Translations under genes and position numbers: made by a program
Shown here: positions 1-13,100 of the stretch, one piece after another
Layout of the letters: each line of letters starts with the position of its first letter
How positions within the stretch are numbered: the stretch's first letter is position 1
The notes under the pieces: generated by a model
What the model was told of the DNA's origin: nothing
Databases searched by the model: none
What the model saw: only the letters and a program-made list of their open reading frames with translations
DNA from: Xenopus tropicalis
Lineage: Eukaryota; Chordata; Amphibia; Anura; Pipidae
Reading direction: 5' to 3'
Length of the DNA stretch: 64,000 nucleotides
NCBI RefSeq assembly: GCF_000004195.4
Contig: NC_030684.2
Span: forward strand, 71,159,392 to 71,223,391

Positions 1-105
1 TCAACCATTAGGCAAGGTGAGTAACTTTAATAGCAGTATTTTAGTTTGTTCATTAGAAATGCTGCACTTTTAGCAAGAAAAGCATAAATGCACTTTGTAC
101 AGTAG

Positions 106-360
106 TCCCTAGCACCCCCGTGCCACCTCTGAGACTCGTGGCACAGCAGGCTGATGGCACACTAGCAGATTAGTCATCTGAGATAAATCTCCTCTACGAA
201 GGGCAACTAATCTCCTGCAAATGCTTTCCCGCCAGCAATAATGTAAATCTCCAGTGGGAAAACATATGCATTGTTTTGGTTTCCCCAAATTGCCTCGCAA
301 GGAAACAACATTATTGCTGATGGGCAATAATGATGTAGCCAAAGATGGCAACTGTCAACC
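106..360. repeat. Degraded MITE of the 'agattagtc' type
   Basis: Contains repeated short inverted motifs such as agattagtc and gcaactaatctcc with 'gtggcac/gatggcac' blocks. The same vocabulary recurs at about 4540-4760 (gatggcacatgggac, gcgactaatctcccag), so this is a dispersed repeat, not a gene. The short open frames here are incidental. Boundaries are approximate. Confidence 0.4.
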
Positions 361-416
361 AGGTTGTACAACTTTTTTTAAAAAAAGTGGGTACCCACTG
401 CAGCCCAGATACTTTC

Positions 417-1316
417 AAAAGAGAAGGAAAGGTTAAAGCCATTTAAGCTTTATCAGAAAGGTCTATGTAAATACAGCCATTTACACTCTGTCAAGGAGTC
501 CTGTCAAAAGAAACAACATTCCTTTGCTTCTGTTGTTCAAACATGGGCTTCTGTGTCATAGTTCTACTCTCAGCTCAAACCTCTTGCTCTGGGCATGAGC
601 CTGCACAGCTTGCTTTTGTCTTCCCCTCCCTTCTGTAATCTGAGCCCAGAGCTACCACTAAGCAGGGAGAGATACAGGCAGAAGAAGGAAGTGACATCAC
701 ACCAAGCTAGGGCTGTTTAGTGAGGTATGGTAAGGCATTCTACAGAATACATATAGTGTTCTAGCTTCACTAGTGAGGCTAAATTATTAGGAGTAAACAA
801 TGTTAGTAGCTTTTATTTGCCTTTCAAGGCAGGCACCAATTAAATCAGTGGGTAAGGGGTTTACTTGCTTTTTAAAGGTGAAGGAAAGTCATCTTGGTGC
901 TATATTTATTCTGCAGAAAGCTTTACCTGAGTAAAAATCCCTAGAAGCTCCCTCCAATACCAGCTGCCATTTTAGCTTGGTCTTAGTAGCTTACTGCTGC
1001 AGATATAGCCGCTGGAAGCTCAGATCACACATTCCTAAGGGAGGGACCAGTGAGTTCTTATGTGAGGGGGGAGCAGGAGAAGGGAGGGGGAGAGAGAGAC
1101 AGAGAGAGGAGAGAACTGAGCGGATTCGTGCTGCAAACCTGAAGGAGCCCTGAAAGAGAGGAAGTCACATACTGAAGAACATGTTCACAAAAAAAGACAA
1201 GAAATCCAGTGTTTCTTTTGATAGAGGACTCAGCGTTTCTATGAGTGCTTATGGCTGTATTTACATAGGCCTTTCTGATAAAGATTACTTAGTTTTTACC
1301 TTTCCTTCTCCTTTAA
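417..1316. repeat. Two T2-like MITE copies (gagaaggaaagg ends)
   Basis: The left end gagaaggaaagg at about 421 and the right end cctttccttctcctttaa at about 1299-1316 are inverted copies of one terminal sequence. Internally, a pair of ends near 820-880 (tttgcctttcaagg and aaaggtgaaggaaag) suggests two adjacent or nested copies. The interior phrases (tatgtaaatacagcc, ttctgcagaaagcttta) recur at 21.4, 29.8, 47.5 and 49.7 kb. The TTAA-flanked AAAGG ends fit the Xenopus T2/Kolobok-like group. Confidence 0.6.
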
Positions 1317-4300
1317 GGCCAATAAAAATACATTTAAATAGCATATGAACAACAACAAATCCTTACAATCACATGACTTTTTGTCACATAAACACAGAAG
1401 TTAGAAATTTGTCACTGCACATATGCAAATTATGATTCAGTTTCATCTTTAGCAAAGGATTCAGGGTTCTGCTGGATCTTAAAATAGTGGATTCAATGCA
1501 TTCCTATATGTAATATAAACTAGTTATTCTTTAATATCTTAGGAAATGAGAGCCCTATATATGTTTTTACAGAAGTGGAATGAAATAATACAAATAATAG
1601 TTTTCAAGGTTTACTAAAAGAAATGCCTGTCACTGAAAATTAAATGTGAAAAATGGCACTGAATGGGTTAATCACTATGTAGAAGGCACATCTAAACTGC
1701 ATTGCCATTGGAACCTGGCCATTAAGAGAACTGTAATACACACATATAAATAAGCATATTTTGTTATTGTATGGAGACTCGTGTGTATAGAAAGAAAGAG
1801 ACAGAATTCAAAGTATATAGGAAATCATTTTATTTGCTAATAGGAAGAAAACCCTTTTAAAACACAGCACAGTTTAAAGGTTGTATATACTGGGTAACCC
1901 TACATCAGCAGGGTAGTGTGTAGTGTAGGTGTATACATAGGGATTATATTGCACATAGGGAAGCTTGCATTTCCCATTTAACACCTTTAGAATTGCATTT
2001 GGGGTTAAAAAAAAAAATCTGTTTGGTCAGGTGGCCCCAATGAGACCCCACAGGTGAGGGGACAGGTAAAATATTTAGGGAAACCTGTAAGGTTTGTTAG
2101 TGTATAATATTGAGTGGAATGTATATGCACATACTGTATGTACATACACACACACACACGCGGCTTTTTATAAATATTGGCTAGAACAATAAATTACATA
2201 TAAAATGTTCTACACACATTCACGCAGACGATTTCAATGTGCAGCAAGTGATAAACTGGTCATTCTGTAAGAAGAGAAAATACATAAAGCAGCCAACTGT
2301 TGAAATAAGGAGCAAGAATAATAATCAGCATAAATCATTTACATTCAACAACCCTACACTAAATGTATGAGATCACCTATTTTAGCCCTGAAGCAGCAAA
2401 CTCTTATCCCACCCATGCCAAAGTAAAACAGAAAAGTGTTTTAGTTTAAAACGGAGTCACATGATCACTGACATACAAAGTATCTCTCAGTGTAGGGAGG
2501 CAAAACCTTTTAAGCTTTGCCAGTGGCTCGTTTAGCTAAAACTAGGAGCAAACCAGTTGTAACAGACCTTTAGATAACTATGTTCCCCTGCCATTCCTTT
2601 AAATATCTCTTTCCCCAAACCAATACAAAATAGATGTTCTCATGGGGTTAAAAAAAAATCACGATTTATTGATTTATGATTTATTTGAAGAAATCTCATG
2701 CCAAGAGTGAAGGGAACTCAAGGCATGGTACTGGGAAACATGCTCTTTCTGGACAGTGTGTTAACAAGTACTCAAATGACTGGCAGAAAAGGGGAAAATA
2801 TGAAAAAAGATACAACTTAAAAGTAAGTGTGTGTGTGTAACTATACAAATATGTTGTAGACTTGGCATGCTGAGGAGCAAGATGGACAAGATAACCACCA
2901 TCCAAGTCATATGTAGGCTCTACAGAATTAGAGTCTACACCATTATATTTACAAGAAGACAACACTCCAAGGTCATACAAGCTACACAGCATTTACCCTA
3001 TTGCAGACATATTATGGGTTGGAGGAAAAGCACAGGGTTTTACATGGTTCTTAGTTACTGCCCCCACACAGGGTTAAGACAATATCCTTACATTAAGAAG
3101 GACACACCCTAATCTAATGCCCCTATAACAAGCTGCTTCCAGTAGTTTTCTTAAATGTTGTGACCACTTTCCAACTTTCCACCCACCTTCAGGTTTTGGA
3201 GTGCCACGAACGGTCCCTCTTAAAACAACGGATAAGCTACAGGTGATGGGATGTGTGAAATAATTAGAGAATAAACTGCTCTTCACGTGGCAGGGATATG
3301 CTGTTAGCTCATCTTTGGCCTTTTCCCACTTTATTGTGGGGCTTGTGCAGGGCTTGTCCTCGAGTGTTGCCAGTCTAGGGCAATGTAGTGATGTTTGGAA
3401 CAGACAGACAAAACATTTTTTCCCAGGAATGGGATACTAATGGTCAGACAGTGCAATGAGTGTAGTGAAATCTAAAACTATTGTTTTCTGACATAAACAG
3501 GAGGCCACAAATCAGCTTGACCTACAAGTGGTATTTCTATCAAACAGTCCTAGTTCCCAGAAAACCATTACCTCTCTCCTGCCAATAACAGGACTTTCAA
3601 TAGACCATGAGGAAGCATCATGAATAACTACTGAGCTTCAAAGAATGTTTTGAAATTACTGAACCCACAGAGAAATCCCACAGCAAGTAACAGTCCAAAT
3701 AACATGGGCAGCTACATGGATTCTTCCTCTTGTACCAAGTAGGGTCTCATCTTTGCACTGGAAATCTCCAGCTGGGTGGAACCTCATAGCGTTTTTTCCA
3801 CTTTGCAAATCCCTTACCCAATACAAACTCCAATGTGCCCTTATTGCCATTGTATAAGGAAGTGGAAACCGGATGAACTGAAAGTCTTCATAAGGAAACC
3901 CGTGTGCGCCGATCCTACAGGCCCCCATTCCTTAAGGCGAGAGAAATGGGATTGTAAAAGGATTTGGGAAGGTGAAAAAAGGTACACCATACAGCCCAAA
4001 CAGCTGATCCTAAAAAAGAAAGAAAAATAAAAAATGCACATATAGCAACAGAATATACTAATATATGTATTTATGCAATCTACAAGTAATAACGAAAAAG
4101 TATCATTGTACTAACTGTAAAGGACAATAAAAGTATAATTAGTGTATGGAATAGATTGAAACCATTTAAATTACACACACCTATTAACCCTGTACACACA
4201 CCCTGGTATTTTATAAACCTCGAGCTAAAATCAACTGTATGATCATTCACGTGCCCAGCCTGCAGGCTAAGAAACAGCCCTGTCTGACTGCAGGCTTAGG

Positions 4301-5349
4301 GAAAATGAATTGCTTACATTTTGACATTATAGCTATCGTTACAAGGACAATAGCACCTAGGACTACATGGCAAACCTGAAGTGCCGTGTATAATACCCCA
4401 CCAGGCAGTGCTGAATTCTAATATTAGTTATCCGTGGTAGCACAGATTTACTACGAGCAACTAATCTCTTAGTTTGTCATCACCCTTAGGTTCTTAGACC
4501 CCTGTTGTCTAAATTCTCTATTTGAAATCCAGCGTTTACCTTAGGGTGATGGCACATGGGACACTTTGTGCCCACAATAAATCTTTGCTACTGTGGGCAA
4601 CAAAGCGTTCCTTGTTTTTTCTTCCCCACTGGCTGAAATCTGGGTGAAACAAAATTTCGCCACTCATGATTTCAATGTTGGGAAAAGCAGTGGCAGGAGA
4701 TTAGTTACCCGCAGAGGAGAATTATTGTGGGCGACTAATCTCCCAGTTTGCCATTGTTCTTAAGGTGGCCGTACATGGGCAGATTTAAGATGCCAATTCA
4801 AGTCCTTCAGACAGATTCGGCAGCTTATCTGTATGTATGGGGGCCCCTGACAGCCTCCCTGACCGATATTTGGCCAAAAATTGACCAGGTGTTGGTCAGG
4901 CAGGTCTGTTTTTCTGTTGGATGAGGGACCACATTGGCTTACTGATGTGGTCCTTGCTCAAATACCTCCTATACCCGTCACTGTAATTTGATTGTTTGGC
5001 CCTAGGGTCAAATGATTGAATTAGCCTAATATTACCCACTTTAGGTGGGCATATCAGGAGAAAGATCCACTCGTCTGGCGACCTCACCAAACAAATAGTA
5101 GCCAGCTTTAGCGTAGGAAACTAAGCCCTTATTAGGATTAAGTAGAGGACTGCTTGAGATAAAAAGTATATGAATTAAAAGCAAACAACTCTACAGCAGA
5201 TTTTAAATGCAAAATGCCCAGAAATAATCACAATTACTATAGTACGATAAAAATAAGGAACCACAGAGATGATATCATCCCTTTAACTGCAACCAAGAAA
5301 TGAGCCAAGGCAAGAGTTAAGTGACAGTCACACTAATGGCAGACATACC
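1317..5349 (-). other. Downstream flank of ppp1r37, possible 3' UTR
   Basis: No coding exon recognised. Because the ppp1r37 stop is at 5350-5352, this stretch is its downstream side. Read on the minus strand, a canonical AATAAA lies at 1829-1834, followed by T-rich and GT-containing sequence, so the transcript could end there; this is inference. A short (CA)n run sits near 2147-2160. MITE material occupies roughly 4428-5095. Confidence 0.3.
4428..5095. repeat. MITE cluster
   Basis: Two families abut. About 4428-4760 carries the gatggcaca / gcgactaatctcc vocabulary shared with 106-360. About 4764-5095 begins aaggtggccgtacatgggc and contains gattcggcagct and ccgatatttggcc, matching the family also seen at 12138-12318 and 58140-58260. 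No coding signal. Confidence 0.45.
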
Positions 5350-8300
5350 TTATAGTGTTATAGCGTTCAGTGCAGGGTCAGGCTCTGTAGAAGCATCGCG
5401 TAACAAATCCTCCAGCTCACTATCACTATAAATCCCAAGAGAATCTGAGCAGAAAATTCAAATGGATATTTAGCATTTACAAAATGGATCCCAAATCTCT
5501 TGAATGTCAAGGGCACATATAAAACATATAAAAATGATAAAGTAGTTGTTGCAAATGTTTATGCTTAAAGCATTGCATGGGCAATTTGCTAAGGCCCCTG
5601 AGCCATGTGCAACAGCACTAAGGGGAACAAACTTGCCCAATAAGGATTTTATTTGTCCTATGACGTATCAACTTAACTTGTGCCATAAATGAAATTGCAT
5701 TTGTTTTACTCATGCAATGCATTAACTTACTATTACTTGCCATTTGCCTGTTACCATTTCATTTATCTACACACTAAAATGTCAACTCAAAACATACAAT
5801 GCATGCATATTGCAAATTAAATTCAACATTTTACAATTAATTGACAGAACAGAATGGACGGAAAGGCAAGACAAACCTTCACAACCGTAGAGAATACCAT
5901 ACAGTGGACAGAATCAGTTAAAATTTTCAGACTTGCCTCAGCTTCTCAGGCTGTAGAGCAAAACAAATGGAACAATAGAAAGAACCACCTAATGCATACA
6001 GCCACTAGTAGGGGATCCGTTCTTTAGCTCATGGGCTGATGATTAACCCATGTATGGCAATATTAAGACAGACTACCATTTCCATGGACAGAGACCACTC
6101 AAACACTTAGGAGTGCATACATGTCCAGAACACGGCACTATTAGCTAAGGTCACAGCCTGGCATCAAAGAAGACAAGGTAACATAACTGGGAATCAGCAG
6201 AGCAGGTCAGCTGGTATGGGGACAAAGTGAGCACCTAACATTTAACCAGGTTGGAAATTAAGCCTTGCATCTCTGAGGTTCAAACACAAACAATATAACA
6301 GAAAAAATACCTAGCCCTTATACAAAACTAGTTCATGGTTTCTCTTATCATTTCATGTTCTTCCCAAATATGTTTCAGTTGTGTCACAGATTTACTTTCT
6401 GTGCCTTCTGCTGGAAATTCTGAATATACACTTACCTTTCATTTATACAAGCAAATGTTATGTGTAACAGAACCAAAGATCAATCAGTTTATACAAGCAA
6501 ATGTTCTGTGTTACAGAACCAAAGATCAATCAGTTTATACAAGCAAATTTTCTGTGTTACAGAAACAAAGATCAATCAGTTTCTCAGAACAGCAATCATG
6601 ATTACATGATTTAATGCCAAAACCTCTTTGGTAAATACCTGTATAATTGGTTAAGTGCCTTTCAAAGAGTTTTTAGAGGTAGGATTAAGTAGATTTTCTA
6701 TGAAGGATATACAGTTCTGACTTGTAGCACTATGGTCACAGAACATCTGTGTCTCAACGACATATGAAGCAGCACAAAGGAGAAGCTGCAATGTAACCTT
6801 CAATTTCTGCATCTGATGCATCCAAATATTAAAACTGCACCAAAGACTCACTAGTGATAGGGCTCCCTTTGTTGGTCCATTTTTAAAAAGGAACCTTTAA
6901 GAAAGTGAGCCCCTAAGAATAAACCTAGCATAGGGACTAGAAGATAAAGATCCGATAGCTTTTGTAATGGACCCTGCAAAGCCAAATATCTGTAGCAATG
7001 ACAAATATCTGTGTACTGAACCTTTGGCCGATTTACTCAACCTTGAAACTGTTCTGCCTGTGCAGACTCTGGCTCAGGTATCAACTTAGATACTTAACTG
7101 CCTATAACCTGTAGTATTTACTACAAACAGTTATAGCACTATTCTGGGCTGTGATTTACCGTAGGGCACTAATAACATCATTAGCCTGTGTCAGCTTCAT
7201 GTCTTGGTGAAGTCCTCACTAGGTATGTGGTCCAGGAAAGAATGTCCCATTTTAATTAATTTTGCTGATTCTGTTGCTGCCTTCAGAAGGGTCTTTGACA
7301 CAACAGAAGGTTTTCACTTAGTTGCTTCCTATTAATCAGGGCTCCACAGCTTTCCAGTAAGGGGATTTATCCACCTTAAAGATGGGCTAACAGGTGTAAA
7401 AACTCTGGACACAATGGCTCTGTGCTTCCAGACAGACACCAGAATGAAAATGAAACCAAATAAGAACAAGATTGCCTTTGCCAGAATTCTTTGCAACTTG
7501 CATCAGCTCCTCAGAGAACTTGTTTATGACAAGTTTGAAACCATGAGGCCAAATGAACATTTGCATTTGGCCTTATGCTTTGAAAGCTCAGAGGAGCTGA
7601 TGCAAGTTGCAAAGAAATTCCAAATTTTTCGAAAGTGCAGGAGGTGTCTCCAACTGCAGTACTCTTGGCTTATTCCTCCTCTGTTTCTGAAGTGGTCTTA
7701 CCCCCACAAAAGTTTTCAACATGAAACAGACAGAGACCCTCTGTCTTTCCTTCTTCTCATCTAGTGTTTAACTAGCCTTCTTTTTCTCCATTATGTTTCT
7801 ATCCATGTTTGGCACTGCCCTTTCTACACTTTTCAGCTGGATTCCCCCACCAAAAATGTATCTCCCTCCTGGTCCCCACCGAATTCACTATTCCTTGTAT
7901 GCCTTCTTCCTCTGCTCTTCTTTTTGTCCATCATCAGACCCATTTGCCATCCCTGTCCACTGCCTTTTTAAGGACAAATCCTAATTTTTTTTTTTTTTTG
8001 GATCATTTGTGCTGCATATAAATTTCCTCCATTCGCCAGCACCATCACATTTTCCTAAAACAAACAGCAGCAACAATTTTCCCTCTGACACCTCATCAGT
8101 GAAATTTACATTTGCAAAAAGTATGTGCACAGAAACCATTATTCATGGTAACGTTTATCAAGAATTCAGGCTTCCACATGCAAAACTTACTTTGGTCCTG
8201 CTTTGGATTGAACACTGCAATGGTTAAGCTGAGCTCAAGCGAGAATGTTAGGAGACAAAATAGGAGCAGACAGCTAGAACTGAGTTTCTATGGAAGCCAG

Positions 8301-10110
8301 TAATAACATTTCTGCTAAACTGGAGGGGGCGGGTTTAGTAATCTGAGTTGAGTAGAACTGAGCATGCCCAGTAATCAACAGCCAAACAAGAAGAGATGGA
8401 ATCCTAAATGATTAAGGGGATGCTGCAGCCTTACTATAAACCTTTGAACAACTGGAGTGACAGGTTTTTAAAGATTTCAAAGAGGTTATTTACTGATTAC
8501 ATTTATTTACATCCCCTTCAATGCTCACTTTTTTTCTCTGGATCTCCCCTTAGTCTCCACTCTAGTTTCCTCCTTCCCCTTTCTTAATACTCTCAACTTT
8601 TCTTTCACTACTCCTTTTGTACTGTTTTACATTCCCTAAATTTGCATAAATAACTTGGTAGATATACAAATGAATATAATATAATATAACAGATATAGAA
8701 ATGAATATAATAGTGTGGAAAAGGCATAGCCAAACCAGACTCAGTAGGTTTTAGGGTGCCACATGCCTCTATCAGACTGCAGAGGCCACCACAATATGCA
8801 GCACTGCCAAAAACCATTTCTTACCTTTAAACAGGCTGAAAATTTCATGGCACAAAAATGCATCACTCTCAATAAGTGCCTATAAACGACATCAACAACT
8901 GACTTTCTACTAGGCAAGGCACTGATGTGGTACTTTGTGCCTGGCACCAGAAATACCAACTCTGCTTTTGACAAAGAAAAAAGTAGCAATGTCATCACGC
9001 TGTACCAGTAAAGGAATTCTCTGGGCACACAACAGCTTGATTTAAAATTTTGCTCTGCAGCTCTTAAGTTTAGAATTTAAACTGCTATCTAGTTGTCAGG
9101 GTGCCACCTACCCTTGCCACCTCTTAGTGGTTTGAATGACACACTGAAATATCAATAGCATAGGCTCCAAAAAGAAAGTTACGTATAAATGAATGTGCTC
9201 TCTAGATGCCGAGTGTCTTTGACCCTAATAACTAAAAGAAGACATAAAAGACAAGCAAATAATTCAAATACCCAAAAATTAGAAAAGGAAGGTTAGCTAT
9301 AGAAAATCAATATCTACAAACTGCAACAGCAGCTATTGTGGACAGAATTCTTTTTAATGCATAGCACATGTAATCTTCATTTTTTTTTTATTTAGGTAAG
9401 GAAATTTATAAATCCACAGTCAGTTCTGCTATTTCAGCATTCAGAAAGAGACCAATTCACTATAGCTATGGTAGGGCAGCTGTATGCACAATACGCCCTA
9501 AATTACCAATTATTTTTTAGCATAAAGAGCTGATAGCCATTATACACATTTTTGGGCCAGATTAAACGGTACAGCAGAGCCATATTCTGCCTAGGGACCT
9601 CCAAATACATAGCATAGAAACAAAAGGTTTCCTGTCAATATTACATGGAATGTAGTTTGTGCCATCTTTAATATTTTAAATGTTTAGTTTTGAAGCTGTG
9701 GATCAGCGTGCTAACATTTGCTCTCTGTTCTCTTTGTAGGGGGTTTCCTAGACCAGGACTTTGCAGGCTGCTAAATGAATAAAGAAAGGTCACACTGAAA
9801 TGCAAATGAAGCAGGAAAGGGAAGGCATGCACAGTAACCAATTCAGTGTGACCTTCCTGCCTAGGAAGCTTGCAAGTTGGTGATCCCTTGCAAAGAGAGC
9901 AGAGAGAGTTTTAGCAGTGCTAATCCACCACTTCTATAGTCTGTAGCTTCAAAGCTAAACATTTAAAATAATAAATTGTCCTGATGACGATCTGGTATGG
10001 ATCGAAACACGTAGACATTTGTGTCTAAATAAACTTCTTTGATTTTTATATTCCCTTGGAGTGCTTTCTGCGAGACTTATATATATATATATATATATAT
10101 ATACATACAT

Positions 10111-10141
<31 letters not shown>

Positions 10142-13100
10142 CAAAGCATGGCAGTTCAAGAAAAAGACACTTATGTAGGCATCAGTTTTAAGAAAAATGT
10201 CTGGTGCATGACAGGAAACCAAGGGATAAAAAATGGCATCCTACAAATCTGAAACATATACTCACCCTTGTCATCACAACATGGTGTTACTTTGCCTGCT
10301 TCCTGCTCTAGTCCATTAGCAAGAGCATTGCTTCCTGGGGACACCACCTCTTCATTAAGAGGCTTTGTCAGCTCTGGTAATTTCTTATCCTCCTCTGTAG
10401 AGTTTGGGTTTTCTACTCTTGTTACCAAAAAAACTTTGTGGCCTCTTCCAGGGCTAGATACAGTCACCTGCCCAGGGCTCTCCTTTGGTTTGGGCTCTAC
10501 TGCTGCCTCCTTCTCTTCTTCCTCTGTATCAGAGTCTGATTCATCTCCATCTCCCATAGACTCTTTAGTAGTAGTGATCTCACCATCTTCTGAATCCACT
10601 GGAGTAGCATTTGCATCTTCAGGGGCTTGATTGGAATCCTCAACAGAATTATTAGACTCCTCAGGGCCTGTGCTAGAGTCTTCAAGTGCTGGACTAGCAA
10701 TTTCTGTCATGGAGGCAGATTGTTGGAGCTGTTCTTCCTTTTCTTTTGCCAAAACAAAGTTTCGCCGACACCCATTCTGGATCTCAGCTAAGAGGGCCCG
10801 TTGAGTTTCTATGAAGCTTTTAACCTGGTAACAGTGATTCAATATGACCACACCGAAACAAAATCACATTACACACATTTTATATATACACTACAAACAT
10901 AGTCTGCAAGTAAAGGACAGAATATGAATATATTTAAAAAACAAAAGGTCAAATGTGAAGCTTGCATGTCCAGCTTCAGGTCTTCTAACTGCAGAACTAT
11001 AGCCACCATGCCCTCTCACAGCCCATGCTTGTCAGGGTCGTGCCAGTTGTATTTGAACAACAAAAGAAGAGTGTCAGGTTGGATATTCTTAATGTATAAT
11101 GGGACTCAGGGACTAATCAAATATGACAATTGGGGTTACACAGAGGATATGGCCTCATGCTATTAAACTTAAAAAAACAAAAACTTGGGAGTGTTGAACA
11201 TTAAAGTTTAGAAAGAATTGAAGGCTGGATAACTGATACAGTATCCAGTATATAAAAAAATGAAAATATGGTCTGCTGAACAAACAAGAGGACATGCCTA
11301 GAACTTGAAAAGTTTGCTATGTTGGGGCAATAGAGTATTTTAGGCTTCCAACTAATGGTTTAAATGTCCAAAATTTTAGTTCAGTAGCATGTCAAGCAGA
11401 ATTTGTATAAAGTCATGCCCAAAATGATGCTGCTGTGGTGCCCAGAAATACAGTGTGTTTTATAATTGTTTTAACAAATGTGAAAATAAATTGAATTATT
11501 TGGGAGATAGATCAATTTTCCCAAGATTTGGCGGATGCAGAAAGCTCTAAAAAGTGTTTGGAGCTTACTATATAGTTAAACTAATGTTTTTTTGCAAGTT
11601 CCCAAAAATTGAGTCTATGCTTAAGTCAATGGTGTATGATACATGTAAAGATGTTACTTTGGTAAAAAAAAAATTGTTTTTAGAATTTTAGTTAGTGTAG
11701 TTTCCTATCCTGATTTTACTTCATGTACAACCCTAAGGAGTTTGGTTTATTTAAAATTAAAGGGACAGTATACCATCTTTTTAAAAGGAGACATATATTG
11801 TTTATGGTATTTCTTGCTCTAAAAAGGGCAAATTTTGAAAATGAAATAAAGCCACATTCTATATCCTGATCCCAAAGAGCAAAGTGATATGAACCAGCAG
11901 TCCACTAAGAAACCTCAAAAAAGAATATGTATAAAATATGCTCAGTAACAGCCATATTCATTAAACCAATGCGGTGGTATATTGTCCTTATAAGTGTTAC
12001 TGACATATTTCTAAAAGCTAGGAAAGATATTACACACTTATTTTTACACACTTATCTAATTTATCTACCAACCAGTGGATAACTGTTTACATTTATACTT
12101 CAACAACACTTTATCTGTAGATGTTGTGCCTAAAGGTCCCCCATACGCGGGCCGATTCCAGCTGCCGATATCGGCCCCTTAGACTGATTCGGCAGATAAT
12201 CGGCCCATGTATGGGCACTACCGACAGGCCTGCCCGACCGATATCTTGCCTGAAATCGGCTTGATCTCGATCGGGCAGGTTAGAAGCGAGCTGATCTGCC
12301 CGTTTATGGGGTCCTTAAGAGGGGCAGTATGCTTGAAAATATCTGGGAAATGTATCATTAAGAGTTATGCCTATTAGAAGATGAGTAACTAGAACTTACC
12401 GCCTCTTTTTTTGGCTCTCTGTCAAGGTCCAACCTCAGCAACGACTGATTAACACGAAGAGCAAGTGAAAGTGCCATTAAACCCCCTGTCTTGATTTCAT
12501 TTTCCCGTAGGTCAAGGCGAAGGAGACGGGGAGACTCAGCAACAAATTCTGCAACAGCTACTGCACCTATCACAGGATAGAGAAATGGTGTAAATACCAG
12601 TTATACACTGATATACACTCACCTAAAGGATTATTAGGAACACCATACTAATACCCTTCTCTGACCTCTAGCATCAACAAGGCATTTTCGCCCACAGGAC
12701 TGCCGCATACTGGATGTTTTTCCCTTTTCACACCATTCTTTGTAAACCCTAGAAATGGTTGTGCGTGAAAATCCCAGTAACTGAGCAGATTGTGAAATAT
12801 TCAGACCGGACCGTCTGGCACCAACAACCATGCCACGCTCAAAATTGCTTAAATCACCTTTCTTTCCCATTCTGACATTCAGTTTGGAGTTCAGGAGATT
12901 GTCTTGACCAGGACCACACCCCTAAATGCATTGAAGCAACTGCCATGTGATTGGTTGATTAGATAATTGCATTAATGAGAAATTGAACAGGTGTTCCTAA
13001 TAAACCTTTAGGTGAGTGTATATGTGTGTGTTCCTACAGATATCTATCAGTTAGTTTAAATTGTTTGAATACCTTCACAGGTAAGTTTAGCGGATGCCAA

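Noticed and set aside
6442..6579. CRISPR-like regular repeat
   Set aside because: Direct tandem repeat with no spacers, in a vertebrate intron.
7414..7764. 116-codon plus-strand frame
   Set aside because: Crosses the long palindrome; composition and lack of similarity indicate chance.
8741..9028. 95-codon minus frame in ppp1r37 intron 11
   Set aside because: No splice context linking it to the gene and no recognised motif.
10061..10252. Open frames with Tyr-Ile repeats (also near 20054, 23288, 36743, 36896)
   Set aside because: Direct translation of (TA)n/(CA)n microsatellites on both strands.
10268..10630. 120-codon plus-strand frame opposite ppp1r37 exon 11
   Set aside because: Antisense shadow of the Ser/Glu-rich exon; no family recognised.
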